NCBI GenBank assembly: GCA_004554255.1
Contig: SFNC01000039.1
Span: 1-15,752 of the forward strand
Origin: Bacteroidales bacterium
Lineage (GTDB): Bacteria; Bacteroidota; Bacteroidia; Bacteroidales; Muribaculaceae
Reading direction: 5' to 3'
Length of the DNA stretch: 15,752 nt
The position numbers were made by a program, and so were the translations under genes. Every line of letters starts with the position of its first letter. The first letter of the stretch is position 1. The notes beneath the pieces are model-generated. The model was not told the DNA's origin, ran no database searches, and was given only the letters and a program-made list of their open reading frames with translations. Shown piece by piece: positions 7,808 through 15,575 of this stretch.

Positions 7808-7838
7808 AAATACCGGAAGACCTTTGCAAGTCCTCCGG
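7803..7838 (-). terminator. Rho-independent terminator after the glycerophosphodiesterase gene
   Basis: On the minus strand CCGGAGGAC (7838-7830) pairs with GTCTTCCGG (7821-7813) over 9 base pairs, including one G:U, with an 8-base loop, followed by TATTTTAG. It starts 26 bases after the stop codon of the phosphodiesterase gene. Confidence 0.75.
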
Positions 7839-7863
7839 CACTTAGAGGCTGATTTATACGATT

Positions 7864-8709
7864 TTATTTCTTCTTGGACTTTTTATCGGCTTTTTTGCCG
7901 TCATTTTTGGCGTCCTTGCATTTATCGGCGTCGGTGCATTTTTTGCACTTTCCGGCAAGCATTGCCTGCAGGCCCTCGGGGTCATTAGTTGTGATGTAGT
8001 CCACTTTATTGTCTATGCACCACTTCATGTCCTCGGGTTTGTTTACGGTCCAGACATTTACCTCAAGGCCCAGGTTGTGGCACTCGGGAATCCACCAGGG
8101 GTGCTTCTTCATGGCCTTCAGAGAGTAGTCTATACCTTTAGCCTTCATGAATTTAATCTGCTCGGGCACCAGGTTTCCGCTGAGGTAATATACTTCGGCG
8201 GGCTTGGGAGCATTTTTAACCAGCTGCTGGAAGCCTGTGGGCGAGAAGGTAATATAGTCGATGCGGTCCTCCAGACCGAATTTCTTGACCATCTCCAGGA
8301 TACGTTTGATGGCGGCACGCTCGTTGCTGAGGCTGTTGTGAGATTTCAGTTCCAGAACAAGACGGGTCTTGAGGGGTTTCGCAGCGGTGAGATACTGCTC
8401 GAGTGTGGGCAGATTCTCTCCGTTGGCAAGTTTCTGTGCGGTAACCACAGATGCGGGCGATGTCTCGATAACCACGCCGTTATAAGAGGGGTCATGGTTT
8501 ACTACCAGAACGCTGTCGGCGGTCATCCACACGTCAAATTCGGATGCATAGACACCGATTGAGTCGGCTTTTACCAACGCACGGATTGAGTTCTGCGCCG
8601 ATCCGGGAGTGTCCCAATATCCGCGATGGGCGATAACTTTGGGTTGTGCGGCCGATGCTGTTGCGGCTGCGGCCAATGCCAGTGTGGCAAGGATTGATTT
8701 GAGTTTCAT
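7864..8709 (-). CDS. glpQ: Exported glycerophosphodiester phosphodiesterase (GlpQ-like)
   Basis: Hydrolyses glycerophosphodiesters, the deacylated phospholipid headgroups, to sn-glycerol 3-phosphate and an alcohol. The 281-residue protein has a clear signal peptide (MKLKSILATLALAAAATASA, cleavage near residues 20-21) and is probably periplasmic. GDPD-family active-site residues are in place: His28-Arg29 in AHRGYW, Glu57 and Asp59 in SEFDVWMT, His72 in NHDP, and a later LVLELKSH segment. The C terminus is unusual: about 28 residues rich in lysine, with three cysteines in KCKKCTDADKC, not part of the catalytic barrel. The gene follows the GlpR-like regulator by 32 bases on the same strand and lies next to glpABCT, which supports a role in supplying G3P. 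The symbol is used by function and context; strict orthology to E. coli GlpQ is not shown. Confidence 0.9.
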   Translation of the reverse strand: MKLKSILATLALAAAATASAAQPKVIAHRGYWDTPGSAQNSIRALVKADSIGVYASEFDVWMTADSVLVVNHDPSYNGVVIETSPASVVTAQKLANGENLPTLEQYLTAAKPLKTRLVLELKSHNSLSNERAAIKRILEMVKKFGLEDRIDYITFSPTGFQQLVKNAPKPAEVYYLSGNLVPEQIKFMKAKGIDYSLKAMKKHPWWIPECHNLGLEVNVWTVNKPEDMKWCIDNKVDYITTNDPEGLQAMLAGKCKKCTDADKCKDAKNDGKKADKKSKKK

Positions 8710-8741
8710 CAGTTTTTAGGGTATTGTGATTGTTATGATTG

Positions 8742-9521
8742 TCAGTCTTTTACAGGAACTATCTTAAGCTCCACGCCGGATTCTTCGATTTGCCGGGCTA
8801 TATAGTCGGGGATGTTGTTATCGGTGATAATCATGTCCACATCCGTGAGATTGGCGATTTTTGCGAATCCGCGGCGGCGGAATTTGCTTGAGTCTGCCAG
8901 CACGATTGTCTTTTGGGCCGTGCGCATCATCACGCGGTTCAGCGATGCCTCCTGTATGTCTGTGGTGGTGATTCCGAATTCCAGGTCTATGCCATCCACA
9001 CCCATAAAAAGTTTCGAGCACGAGAACTCGCTGAGCGGCGACTCTGCGATGCGTCCCACCACGGAAAGCGAGCTTGTCCGCACTGTTCCTCCTAACTGTA
9101 CCACCTCGATATCCTCGTTTACGGCAAGGGCGTCGGACACCTGCAGCGATGCGGATATAACGGTGAGGCGATGATTGGGACGGATAGCGCGCGCCAGTGC
9201 AAGCACTGTGGTGCCGGAGGCGATGATGATACTGTCGTCCATATCTATCAGCGAGGCAGCGTATTGCCCGATGGCGTCCTTCTCGCCACGTGCAAGCTTT
9301 TCTTTCTCGTTGATGGTACGGTTGTTGATGTACGGATTAATCAGGATGGCCTTGCCGTGGCTACGGTACAGGCGGCTTGCCCGCTCCAGTTCGGTAAGAT
9401 CTTTGCGGATGGTGACTGTAGAGACCTCAAGCAACGTTGCCAGATCTGACACCTGCACGGAGTCATGACGCATCAGTGTCTCCAGAATCAGATTATGTCG
9501 TTCCTCTTTAACAAGATTCAT
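8742..9521 (-). CDS. glpR: DeoR-family repressor, GlpR-like
   Basis: A 259-residue transcription regulator. Residues about 6-55 form the DeoR winged helix-turn-helix (VQVSDLATLLEVSTVTIRKD, then LTELERASRLYRSHGKA). The remainder is the sugar-phosphate-sensing domain, with SGTTVLALARA, VVQLGGTVR, FMGVDGID and VLADSSKF as recognisable family motifs. Length matches E. coli GlpR (252 residues). Position between glpQ and the divergent glpABCT operon makes glycerol 3-phosphate the likely inducer and the 338-bp intergenic region the likely operator site; both are inferences from context. The ATG at 9521 lies 31 bases from a good promoter element. Other DeoR members respond to other phosphosugars, so the GlpR assignment rests mainly on neighbours. 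Confidence 0.88.
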   Translation of the reverse strand: MNLVKEERHNLILETLMRHDSVQVSDLATLLEVSTVTIRKDLTELERASRLYRSHGKAILINPYINNRTINEKEKLARGEKDAIGQYAASLIDMDDSIIIASGTTVLALARAIRPNHRLTVISASLQVSDALAVNEDIEVVQLGGTVRTSSLSVVGRIAESPLSEFSCSKLFMGVDGIDLEFGITTTDIQEASLNRVMMRTAQKTIVLADSSKFRRRGFAKIANLTDVDMIITDNNIPDYIARQIEESGVELKIVPVKD

Positions 9522-9552
9522 AGTTCACGGTAGATTGAATGGTAACAACGCA

Positions 9553-9583
9553 CAAAGATAGCAAAGAAATTTGTCAATAGCAA
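9553..9583 (-). promoter_or_regulatory. Promoter for the glpR-glpQ unit
   Basis: On the minus strand TTG (9583-9581), 20 bases, then TATCTTTG (9560-9553) match the Bacteroides -33/-7 consensus. The -7 box is 31 bases upstream of the glpR start codon. Confidence 0.65.
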
Positions 9584-9599
9584 TAGTTTTTGTTAAAAG

Positions 9600-9612
9600 T
9601 TTCGCAACGAAA
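9600..9612. promoter_or_regulatory. Possible operator half-site, TTTCG-CAA-CGAAA
   Basis: A perfect 5-bp inverted repeat with a 3-base centre lies about 17 bases upstream of the -33 element of the glpR promoter. Its left part TTTCGCAA reappears as the reverse complement TTGCGAAA at 9752-9759, right at the glpA promoter. Binding by the GlpR-like protein is inferred only from placement. Confidence 0.35.
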
Positions 9613-9719
9613 GCGCGCGAAGCGTCACGCTGCGCCGACAAGACAAACTCACCAACATCCTAATATGCAGATATTTAACCGCACTCAGAGCAATATTCTT
9701 GCACAAAAACAAAAATTTA

Positions 9720-9751
9720 TTTGGATAAATCATAAAAAGTAAGTATTTTTG
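9720..9751 (+). promoter_or_regulatory. Promoter for the glpABCT operon
   Basis: TTTG (9720-9723), 20 bases, then TATTTTTG (9744-9751) match the Bacteroides -33/-7 consensus exactly. Transcription would begin near 9757, leaving a leader of about 100 bases before the glpA ATG at 9860. Confidence 0.7.
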
Positions 9752-9765
9752 TTGCGAAATAACAA
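9749..9765. promoter_or_regulatory. Possible operator overlapping the glpA transcription start
   Basis: TTGTT-GCGAAAT-AACAA is a 5-bp inverted repeat with a 7-base centre. It begins in the -7 box and covers the expected start site, a position where a bound repressor would block transcription. It contains TTGCGAAA, the reverse complement of the 8-mer at 9600-9607. Confidence 0.35.
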
Positions 9766-9782
9766 TATGCACAAAACGAAAG

Positions 9783-9804
9783 CCCGCGGGTGTCAACACC
9801 CGGG
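9783..9804 (+). promoter_or_regulatory. GC-rich hairpin in the glpA leader
   Basis: CGGGTGT (9787-9793) and ACACCCG (9796-9802) form a perfect inverted repeat with a 2-base centre inside an otherwise AT-rich leader, with alternative pairing between CCCGCGGG and CCCGGG at the edges. No T tract follows, so it is unlikely to be a simple terminator. It could be an operator, an RNA-stability stem or nothing functional. Confidence 0.45.
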
Positions 9805-9859
9805 ACATATAATTGCATAACAGACATCCCTTGCAAATCTAAACCTAAATACCCACATA

Positions 9860-11497
9860 ATGAGTGCTAAAACCACCCCGAACCCGCATTACGACGTGGT
9901 GATTATCGGTGCAGGAGCAACCGGCGCCGGTACCGCCCGCGACTGCTCGCGCCGCGGCCTTAAAGTGCTGCTGGTGGAGCGTCTGGACTTCACTGCCGGC
10001 GCCACCGGACGTAACCACGGTCTGCTGCACAGCGGCGCACGCTACGCCGTTACAGACGCCGAGAGCGCCAACGAGTGCATCCGCGAAAATATGATTCTCC
10101 GCCGTGTGGCTTCGCATTGTGTCGAAGAAACCGGCGGTCTGTTTGTAAGCCTCCCCGAGGACTCCCTCGAATATCAGAAGACCTTCGTGGAGGCATGCCA
10201 GAAATCAGGCATTGACGCCCAGATAATCGACCCCGAAGAGGCCAAGCGCATTGAGCCGGCGGTAAACCCCGAGATTGTAGGTGCCGTGAAAGTCCCCGAT
10301 GGCGCCGTTGACCCATTCAGACTTACCACCGCCAACGTCATTGACGCACGCAGACACGGCGCCGATGTGCTTACTTACCACGAGGTCACCGACTTCCTGC
10401 GCAGCGGCAACCGCATCACCGGCGTTGTTCTCCGCAACCACTACACCGGAGACACCAAAACCGTGGAATGCGACCTGGTAATCAACGCTGCCGGCATCTG
10501 GGGCCACATGATTGCTGAAAAAGCCGGAGCCAAAATCAACATGTTCCCCGCAAAAGGCGCCCTGCTGATTTTCGGCCATCGCGTGAACAACGTGGTTATT
10601 AACCGCTGCCGCAAACCCGCCGACGCGGACATCCTTGTTCCCGGCGACACCATATCCCTTATCGGCACGACATCCAGCCGCGTGCCCTTCGACGAGGTTG
10701 ACAACATGGACGTCACCAGCGATGAAGTGGACATCCTGCTTCGCGAAGGCATAAAAATCGCTCCGGCCCTGGCCTACACCCGCATCCTCAGAGCATACGC
10801 CGGCGTTCGCCCGCTCATCGCAAGCGACGACGACCCCTCCGGCCGCTCAATCTCCCGCGGAATCGTATGCCTCGACCATGCCACCCGCGACGGCATAGAA
10901 GGTTTTATGACCATCTCCGGCGGAAAACTCATGACATACCGTCTGATGGCCGAATGGGCCACCGACATGGCAATGAAAAAACTTGGCAAGACTGCCGTGA
11001 AATGCGACACCGCCGACGTGCCCCTGCCCGGCTCGGACGGCAATCAGGAATGCCCCAAAAGCAAGTCCTCGCGCAAGCACATCATCGAGCTTGGCACCGA
11101 GCAGATCGCCGCGCAGGGCCGTCACGGCTCCCTCACCTGCAACATCAGCAAGGGTCCCGAGGACGACGCCATGGTCTGCGAATGCGAGGCCGTATCAGTC
11201 GGCGAGGTGAAATATGCCATTGACTCCCTGCATGTAAACAATCTGGTGAATCTGCGCCGCCGCACACGCATGGGCATGGGCACCTGCCAGGGCGGTCTCT
11301 GCGCAGCTCGCGCCGCTTCGGTTATGGGCGAAGTCCTCGAAAACGAGCAGAAGGCGCTCACCGACCTGGCCGGATTCGTTAACGAACGCTGGAAAGGAAT
11401 GATGCCCGTCGCCTGGGGACAGACCCTGGTGGAGCAACAGTTCGCAAGCTGGATATACGATGGCGTATGCGGCCTTGACAAATATGCCAAAAAATAA
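9860..11497 (+). CDS. glpA: Anaerobic glycerol-3-phosphate dehydrogenase, subunit A
   Basis: The catalytic FAD subunit of the GlpABC complex, oxidising sn-glycerol 3-phosphate to dihydroxyacetone phosphate. The 545-residue length is near that of E. coli GlpA (542). The N-terminal dinucleotide-binding motif GAGATG is at residues 17-22, with ERLDFTAGATGRNHGLLHSG after the second strand, typical of the G3P dehydrogenase family. Near the C terminus Cys440, Cys442, Cys476 and Cys481 form the CxC...CxxxxC pattern of a BFD-like [2Fe-2S] domain, which separates GlpA from aerobic GlpD. It is the first gene of the operon; glpB starts 24 bases after its stop. The ATG at 9860 is preceded by an A-rich ACCCACATA leader rather than a Shine-Dalgarno site, as is usual in Bacteroidetes. 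Confidence 0.96.
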   Translation: MSAKTTPNPHYDVVIIGAGATGAGTARDCSRRGLKVLLVERLDFTAGATGRNHGLLHSGARYAVTDAESANECIRENMILRRVASHCVEETGGLFVSLPEDSLEYQKTFVEACQKSGIDAQIIDPEEAKRIEPAVNPEIVGAVKVPDGAVDPFRLTTANVIDARRHGADVLTYHEVTDFLRSGNRITGVVLRNHYTGDTKTVECDLVINAAGIWGHMIAEKAGAKINMFPAKGALLIFGHRVNNVVINRCRKPADADILVPGDTISLIGTTSSRVPFDEVDNMDVTSDEVDILLREGIKIAPALAYTRILRAYAGVRPLIASDDDPSGRSISRGIVCLDHATRDGIEGFMTISGGKLMTYRLMAEWATDMAMKKLGKTAVKCDTADVPLPGSDGNQECPKSKSSRKHIIELGTEQIAAQGRHGSLTCNISKGPEDDAMVCECEAVSVGEVKYAIDSLHVNNLVNLRRRTRMGMGTCQGGLCAARAASVMGEVLENEQKALTDLAGFVNERWKGMMPVAWGQTLVEQQFASWIYDGVCGLDKYAKK

Positions 11498-11521
11498 CCG
11501 AAAAACATCATTACTGGAATC

Positions 11522-12760
11522 ATGAAATTCGACACTATAATAATAGGTGGTGGACTTAGCGGACTTACCGCAGGCATTGCCCTGCAGAAAAAAGGAATCC
11601 GCACCGCCATCATTTCTTCGGGACAAAGCGCCGTACACTTCAGCAGCGGCTCCTTCAGCCTGCTGTCACACGTTAACGGCGAGGCTGTTGCCAATCCGCT
11701 GGAAGCGATGAAAAGCCTGCCCGCCGAACACCCCTACTCGCGCATCGGTGCCGACAAATGCGCCGAACTGGCCAAATCGGTTCCCGCCTTCATGGCCGAG
11801 GCCGGTCTGTCGTACACCGGAAGCGCCGACTGCAATGCCTGGCGCCTCACTCCCATAGGCCTCTTCAAGCCCTCGTGGCTGCACAGCGTTGAAACTGCCG
11901 TTGCTCCCTGTCCCGACCCCAAAGCCTGGGGCAAGACCGTGATTTGCCGCCTCAAAGGTTTCCTGGATTTTTACCCCGGATTCCTTGAGGACAATCTCAA
12001 AAAAGCCGGCGCTGATGTTCACACCGCCGTGATAACCACCGAACACCTTGACGCCATGCGCCGTAACAACACCGAGATGCGCGCCCCCAACATCGCTCGC
12101 ATAATGCGCGGAGCCGAACTGCACGCCTTTGCCCGGGCCATAAAGGAGGCCGCCGGTGACGCCAAAACGGTTATTATTCCGGCAGTTATCGGTCTTGACA
12201 GCGAAAAACCCGTAGAGGAACTGCGCGCCATGCTCCCCGGCATACAGCTGATGGCCATCGCCACAAACCCGGCATCGGTGCCCGGAATGCGTACCCAGAT
12301 GATGCTCCGCCGCCACTTTGAGAATTTAGGCGGAACTTACTTCCTCGGCGACAATGTTACTGACGGCACCGTAAAGGACAACCGTCTGGAGTCCGTACGC
12401 ACGGCAAACCTCGGCGACGACCGCATGGAGGCCAAAACTTATATCCTGGCCACCGGCTCGTTCTTCAGCCGCGGTGTCGTTGCCGCTCCGGACCGCATTT
12501 TCGAGCCCGTTCTCGGACTTGACGTGGACGCTCCCGCCGACCGTAACGCGTGGTTCGACAAAAACCTCTTTGCCGAACAGCCCTATATGAGCTACGGCGT
12601 GCATACCGACGCAGATGCCCGCGTAAGCATCGCCGGCAAGGTACTGGAAAATGTATACGCCATTGGCGCCGTTACCGGAGGCTGCAATGCCCTCAAGGAC
12701 GGTTGCGGTGCCGGTGTGGCCATATTATCCGCTCTTAATGTCGCTAACAAAATCTCCTGA
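11522..12760 (+). CDS. glpB: Anaerobic glycerol-3-phosphate dehydrogenase, subunit B
   Basis: The second flavoprotein subunit of GlpABC, thought to pass electrons between the GlpA active site and the iron-sulfur membrane subunit GlpC. The 412-residue length compares with 419 in E. coli. The N-terminal flavin-binding motif GGGLSG is at residues 9-14, and the C-terminal FAD region GAVTGGCNALKDGCGAG is recognisable. The middle part (ATGSFFSRGVVA) also fits the family. It lies between glpA and glpC with gaps of 24 and 11 bases, consistent with one transcript and fixed subunit ratios. Confidence 0.94.
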   Translation: MKFDTIIIGGGLSGLTAGIALQKKGIRTAIISSGQSAVHFSSGSFSLLSHVNGEAVANPLEAMKSLPAEHPYSRIGADKCAELAKSVPAFMAEAGLSYTGSADCNAWRLTPIGLFKPSWLHSVETAVAPCPDPKAWGKTVICRLKGFLDFYPGFLEDNLKKAGADVHTAVITTEHLDAMRRNNTEMRAPNIARIMRGAELHAFARAIKEAAGDAKTVIIPAVIGLDSEKPVEELRAMLPGIQLMAIATNPASVPGMRTQMMLRRHFENLGGTYFLGDNVTDGTVKDNRLESVRTANLGDDRMEAKTYILATGSFFSRGVVAAPDRIFEPVLGLDVDAPADRNAWFDKNLFAEQPYMSYGVHTDADARVSIAGKVLENVYAIGAVTGGCNALKDGCGAGVAILSALNVANKIS

Positions 12761-12771
12761 GTTTTAAAGAT

Positions 12772-14019
12772 ATGGACTACCAGAAACAAAATATAAGCGC
12801 CAACGATTTTGAGCAATGCATCAAATGCACCATCTGCACGGTGTACTGCCCCGTGGCCGCTGTAAACATCAATTATCCGGGCCCCAAGCAGGCCGGCCCG
12901 GACGGCGAGAGGTATCGCCTTAAAAACCCCGCGTTCTATGACAAAGCGCTGAAATACTGCCTTAACTGCAAACGCTGCGAGGTTTCATGTCCCAACAACG
13001 TAAAAATCGGCGACATAATACAGACCGCACGTCTGCGTTACGACAAATCATCGCCCAAACTCCGCGACCGCATCCTGGCCTCCACCGACTTCGTCGGCAG
13101 TATGGCCACCAAGATGGCCCCCATCGTGAACACCATGACCGCGCTGAGCCCCGTAAAGGCTGGCATGGACTTCTTCCTGGCCATAGACAAGCACCGCCAG
13201 TTCCCCAAATATTCCGGCCGCACTTTTGTGAAATGGTTCAAAAAAGAGGCACCGGACCAGTCTGTTTTCAAGAATCAGGTGACTTATTATCACGGTTGCT
13301 ACGTAAACTACAACTTCCCCCAGCTCGGAAAGGACGTTGTAAAGGTTCTCAACGCCGTAGGCTACGGTGTGAACATGCTGGAGAAAGAGAAATGCTGCGG
13401 CGTGGCCAAGATTTCAAACCGCCTTATTGACTCGGCCAAGAAAGACGCCGAGCTCAACATGGCAAGCATCCGCAAGGCTGTGAAGAGCGGCAAAGGCCCG
13501 GTTATCGGCGCAAGCTCAACATGTATCTTCACCATGCGCGACGAGTATCCCCACCTCCTTGGCGTGGACAACAGCGACATCCGCGACGACATCTCCATGG
13601 TCATTGTCTTCCTGTACAAACTGCTGGAAGAAGGCAAGATAAAACTGGCTTTCCGCCCCGACTTCAAGATGCGCATAGCATACCACACCCCCTGCCACAT
13701 GCAAAAGATGGGTTGGGCAGTGTACTCCAAGGCGATGCTGAAGATGATTCCCGGCGTTGACTTCATCCCCCTGGAGTCAATGTGCTGCGGTATAGCCGGA
13801 ACCTACGGCTTCAAAAAGGAGAATTACCCTTACTCACAGGCCATTGGGCAGGAGCTCTTCGATGCCATTAACGCCGCCAAGCCCGATGTGGTGGCTTGCG
13901 ACTGCGAGACATGCAAATGGCAGATAGAAATGTCCACTCCCTACCCTGTCATGAATCCCATCAGCATTATCGCCGACGCTCTTGACATTGAAGAAACCAA
14001 GAAATTAAATTCACTTTAA
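12772..14019 (+). CDS. glpC: Anaerobic glycerol-3-phosphate dehydrogenase, subunit C
   Basis: The iron-sulfur subunit that anchors GlpAB at the membrane and delivers electrons to menaquinone. The 415-residue product has two ferredoxin-type [4Fe-4S] motifs: Cys16-Cys19-Cys22-Cys26-Pro and Cys63-Cys66-Cys69-Cys73-Pro. Two CCG domains follow, with YHGCYVNYN...KCCGVAK and YHTPCHMQKMG...MCCGIAGTYG. This order is the GlpC/heterodisulfide-reductase D-like layout. E. coli GlpC is 396 residues. The gene starts 11 bases after glpB and is followed after 20 bases by glpT. Confidence 0.95.
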   Translation: MDYQKQNISANDFEQCIKCTICTVYCPVAAVNINYPGPKQAGPDGERYRLKNPAFYDKALKYCLNCKRCEVSCPNNVKIGDIIQTARLRYDKSSPKLRDRILASTDFVGSMATKMAPIVNTMTALSPVKAGMDFFLAIDKHRQFPKYSGRTFVKWFKKEAPDQSVFKNQVTYYHGCYVNYNFPQLGKDVVKVLNAVGYGVNMLEKEKCCGVAKISNRLIDSAKKDAELNMASIRKAVKSGKGPVIGASSTCIFTMRDEYPHLLGVDNSDIRDDISMVIVFLYKLLEEGKIKLAFRPDFKMRIAYHTPCHMQKMGWAVYSKAMLKMIPGVDFIPLESMCCGIAGTYGFKKENYPYSQAIGQELFDAINAAKPDVVACDCETCKWQIEMSTPYPVMNPISIIADALDIEETKKLNSL

Positions 14020-14039
14020 CTCAGTAATTACATAACTAT

Positions 14040-15551
14040 ATGGCAAGCGAAAGCATATATGGCAACTGGGACAAAGCCACCATTAAAAAATACAACAGCT
14101 GGCAGTTCCGCACCATCCTGGTATCAATGATAGGGTATGCCATTTACTATTTTGTTCGTAAAAACTTCTCTATCGCGATGCCCGGCCTTACGGCGCAATA
14201 CGGCATCTCCAACACCAGTTTCGGTATCGTTATCGGTATCGGCTCGCTTATATACGGTTTCTCGCGATTCTTCAACGGATTTGTCGTAGACCGTTTCAGC
14301 GCGCGTGCCGTAATGGCTCTGGGACTGCTGCTCTGCGCACTGTCCAACTTCGCCTTCGGTTTCGGCGTAAACATCAGCTCGTGGATTACAGGCGTTGATG
14401 CCGGTCCCGACTTGATAAACATGCTCATCCTGGTAATGGCCATCACGATTATCGTCAACCAGGCATTCCAGGGCATGGGATATCCTCCGTGCGCGCGTCT
14501 GCTGCCCTGCTGGATTCACCCCTCGCAGCTGGCTACCAAAATGTCTATCTGGAACACATCTCACTCCATCGGTGCCTTTGCCGCTGTTATCGTCTGCGGT
14601 TACATTATGGGTATCATGGGTAAGGACATGTCCGGCGACCCCGAAGTTATGAACACTATCGCCACAAACCTGAAAGTCAGCCTTGACGACCCCGATGGTT
14701 ACAACACCGTACTTAACTACGCACAGCACTGGGACGCATGGCGCTGGTGCTTCTGGGTGCCCGCCCTCATCGCTGTTTTAGGCTCTATCTGGCTGTATGT
14801 AGGTCTGCGCGACGACCCCCGTTCCGTTGGCCTGCCCGAGCTCCCCGCCACCAAAACCGGCAAAAAGGACAATGGCAAGAACCCCTCGCACAGCAAATTC
14901 CTCAAGGTTATGGTATGGACAAACCGCTGGATCTGGACTCTCTGCATCGCCAATATCTTTGTATATGTGATGCGCATGGGTATCCTGGACTGGGGCCCCA
15001 AATTCCTCACCGAAGACCGCGGCATGTCCATCGAGGCCGCTGCCTGGACTGTTGGTATCTTTGAATTCCTCGCCATCATCGGCACTATCGCCGCAGGTTG
15101 GGCCACCGACCATATCTTCAAGGGCAAAGCTCACCGCATGTGCCTCGTCTGCATGGCCGGAGCAAGCCTGTTCATGGCTCTGTTCATCTTCCTGCCCGGC
15201 ATCCCCATGTGGCTGTCTATCACCATCCTGGCTATGTCCGGTTTCTTTATCTATGGCCCGCAGGCGCTTATCGGTATCGCCTCGGCGAACCAGGCTACCA
15301 AAGAGGCTTCGGCTACCGCAAACGGCCTGGCAGGTGTATTCGGTTATGTAGGCTCGTTCCTCTCGGCCATCGGTATCGGTATCGTTGCCGACCACTTCGG
15401 CTGGAACGTTGTGTTCTACTGCTTCATCACCATCGGTGTCCTCGGCATAATCACATTCCTGACTATGTGGTCGGCTCCCCGCGACGGTTACGAGCGCTCT
15501 AACAAATTCTATGCCGCCGCTGATTCCCAACCGGAAAGCAAATCCAAGTAA
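14040..15551 (+). CDS. glpT: Glycerol-3-phosphate:phosphate antiporter
   Basis: A major-facilitator protein of the organophosphate:phosphate antiporter group, importing G3P in exchange for phosphate. Residues matching the E. coli GlpT substrate site are present: Arg40 in YFVRKNFSIAMP (E. coli Arg45), His175 in WNTSHSIG (His165), and Arg312 in VYVMRMGILDWGP (Arg269). At 503 residues it is about 50 longer than E. coli GlpT; an extra loop of about 40 residues lies between membrane helices 5 and 6 (about residues 194-231), on the predicted periplasmic side. It is the last gene of glpABCT. Related transporters UhpT and PgtP share much of the fold, but the operon strongly favours G3P. No simple terminator was found after it; the repeat begins 25 bases downstream. 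Confidence 0.94.
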   Translation: MASESIYGNWDKATIKKYNSWQFRTILVSMIGYAIYYFVRKNFSIAMPGLTAQYGISNTSFGIVIGIGSLIYGFSRFFNGFVVDRFSARAVMALGLLLCALSNFAFGFGVNISSWITGVDAGPDLINMLILVMAITIIVNQAFQGMGYPPCARLLPCWIHPSQLATKMSIWNTSHSIGAFAAVIVCGYIMGIMGKDMSGDPEVMNTIATNLKVSLDDPDGYNTVLNYAQHWDAWRWCFWVPALIAVLGSIWLYVGLRDDPRSVGLPELPATKTGKKDNGKNPSHSKFLKVMVWTNRWIWTLCIANIFVYVMRMGILDWGPKFLTEDRGMSIEAAAWTVGIFEFLAIIGTIAAGWATDHIFKGKAHRMCLVCMAGASLFMALFIFLPGIPMWLSITILAMSGFFIYGPQALIGIASANQATKEASATANGLAGVFGYVGSFLSAIGIGIVADHFGWNVVFYCFITIGVLGIITFLTMWSAPRDGYERSNKFYAAADSQPESKSK

Positions 15552-15575
15552 CTGAACCGGGAGAATGACACTATC

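Noticed and set aside
9593..9808. 71-codon minus-strand open frame in the glp intergenic region
   Set aside because: It overlaps the glpA promoter, the leader hairpin and possible operators, has no family features, and its start falls in the palindromic stem. It is more likely non-coding regulatory DNA.
14778..15530. 250-codon open frame on the minus strand opposite glpT
   Set aside because: Antisense shadow of a conserved transporter with a highly acidic, His/Asp-rich translation and no domain.
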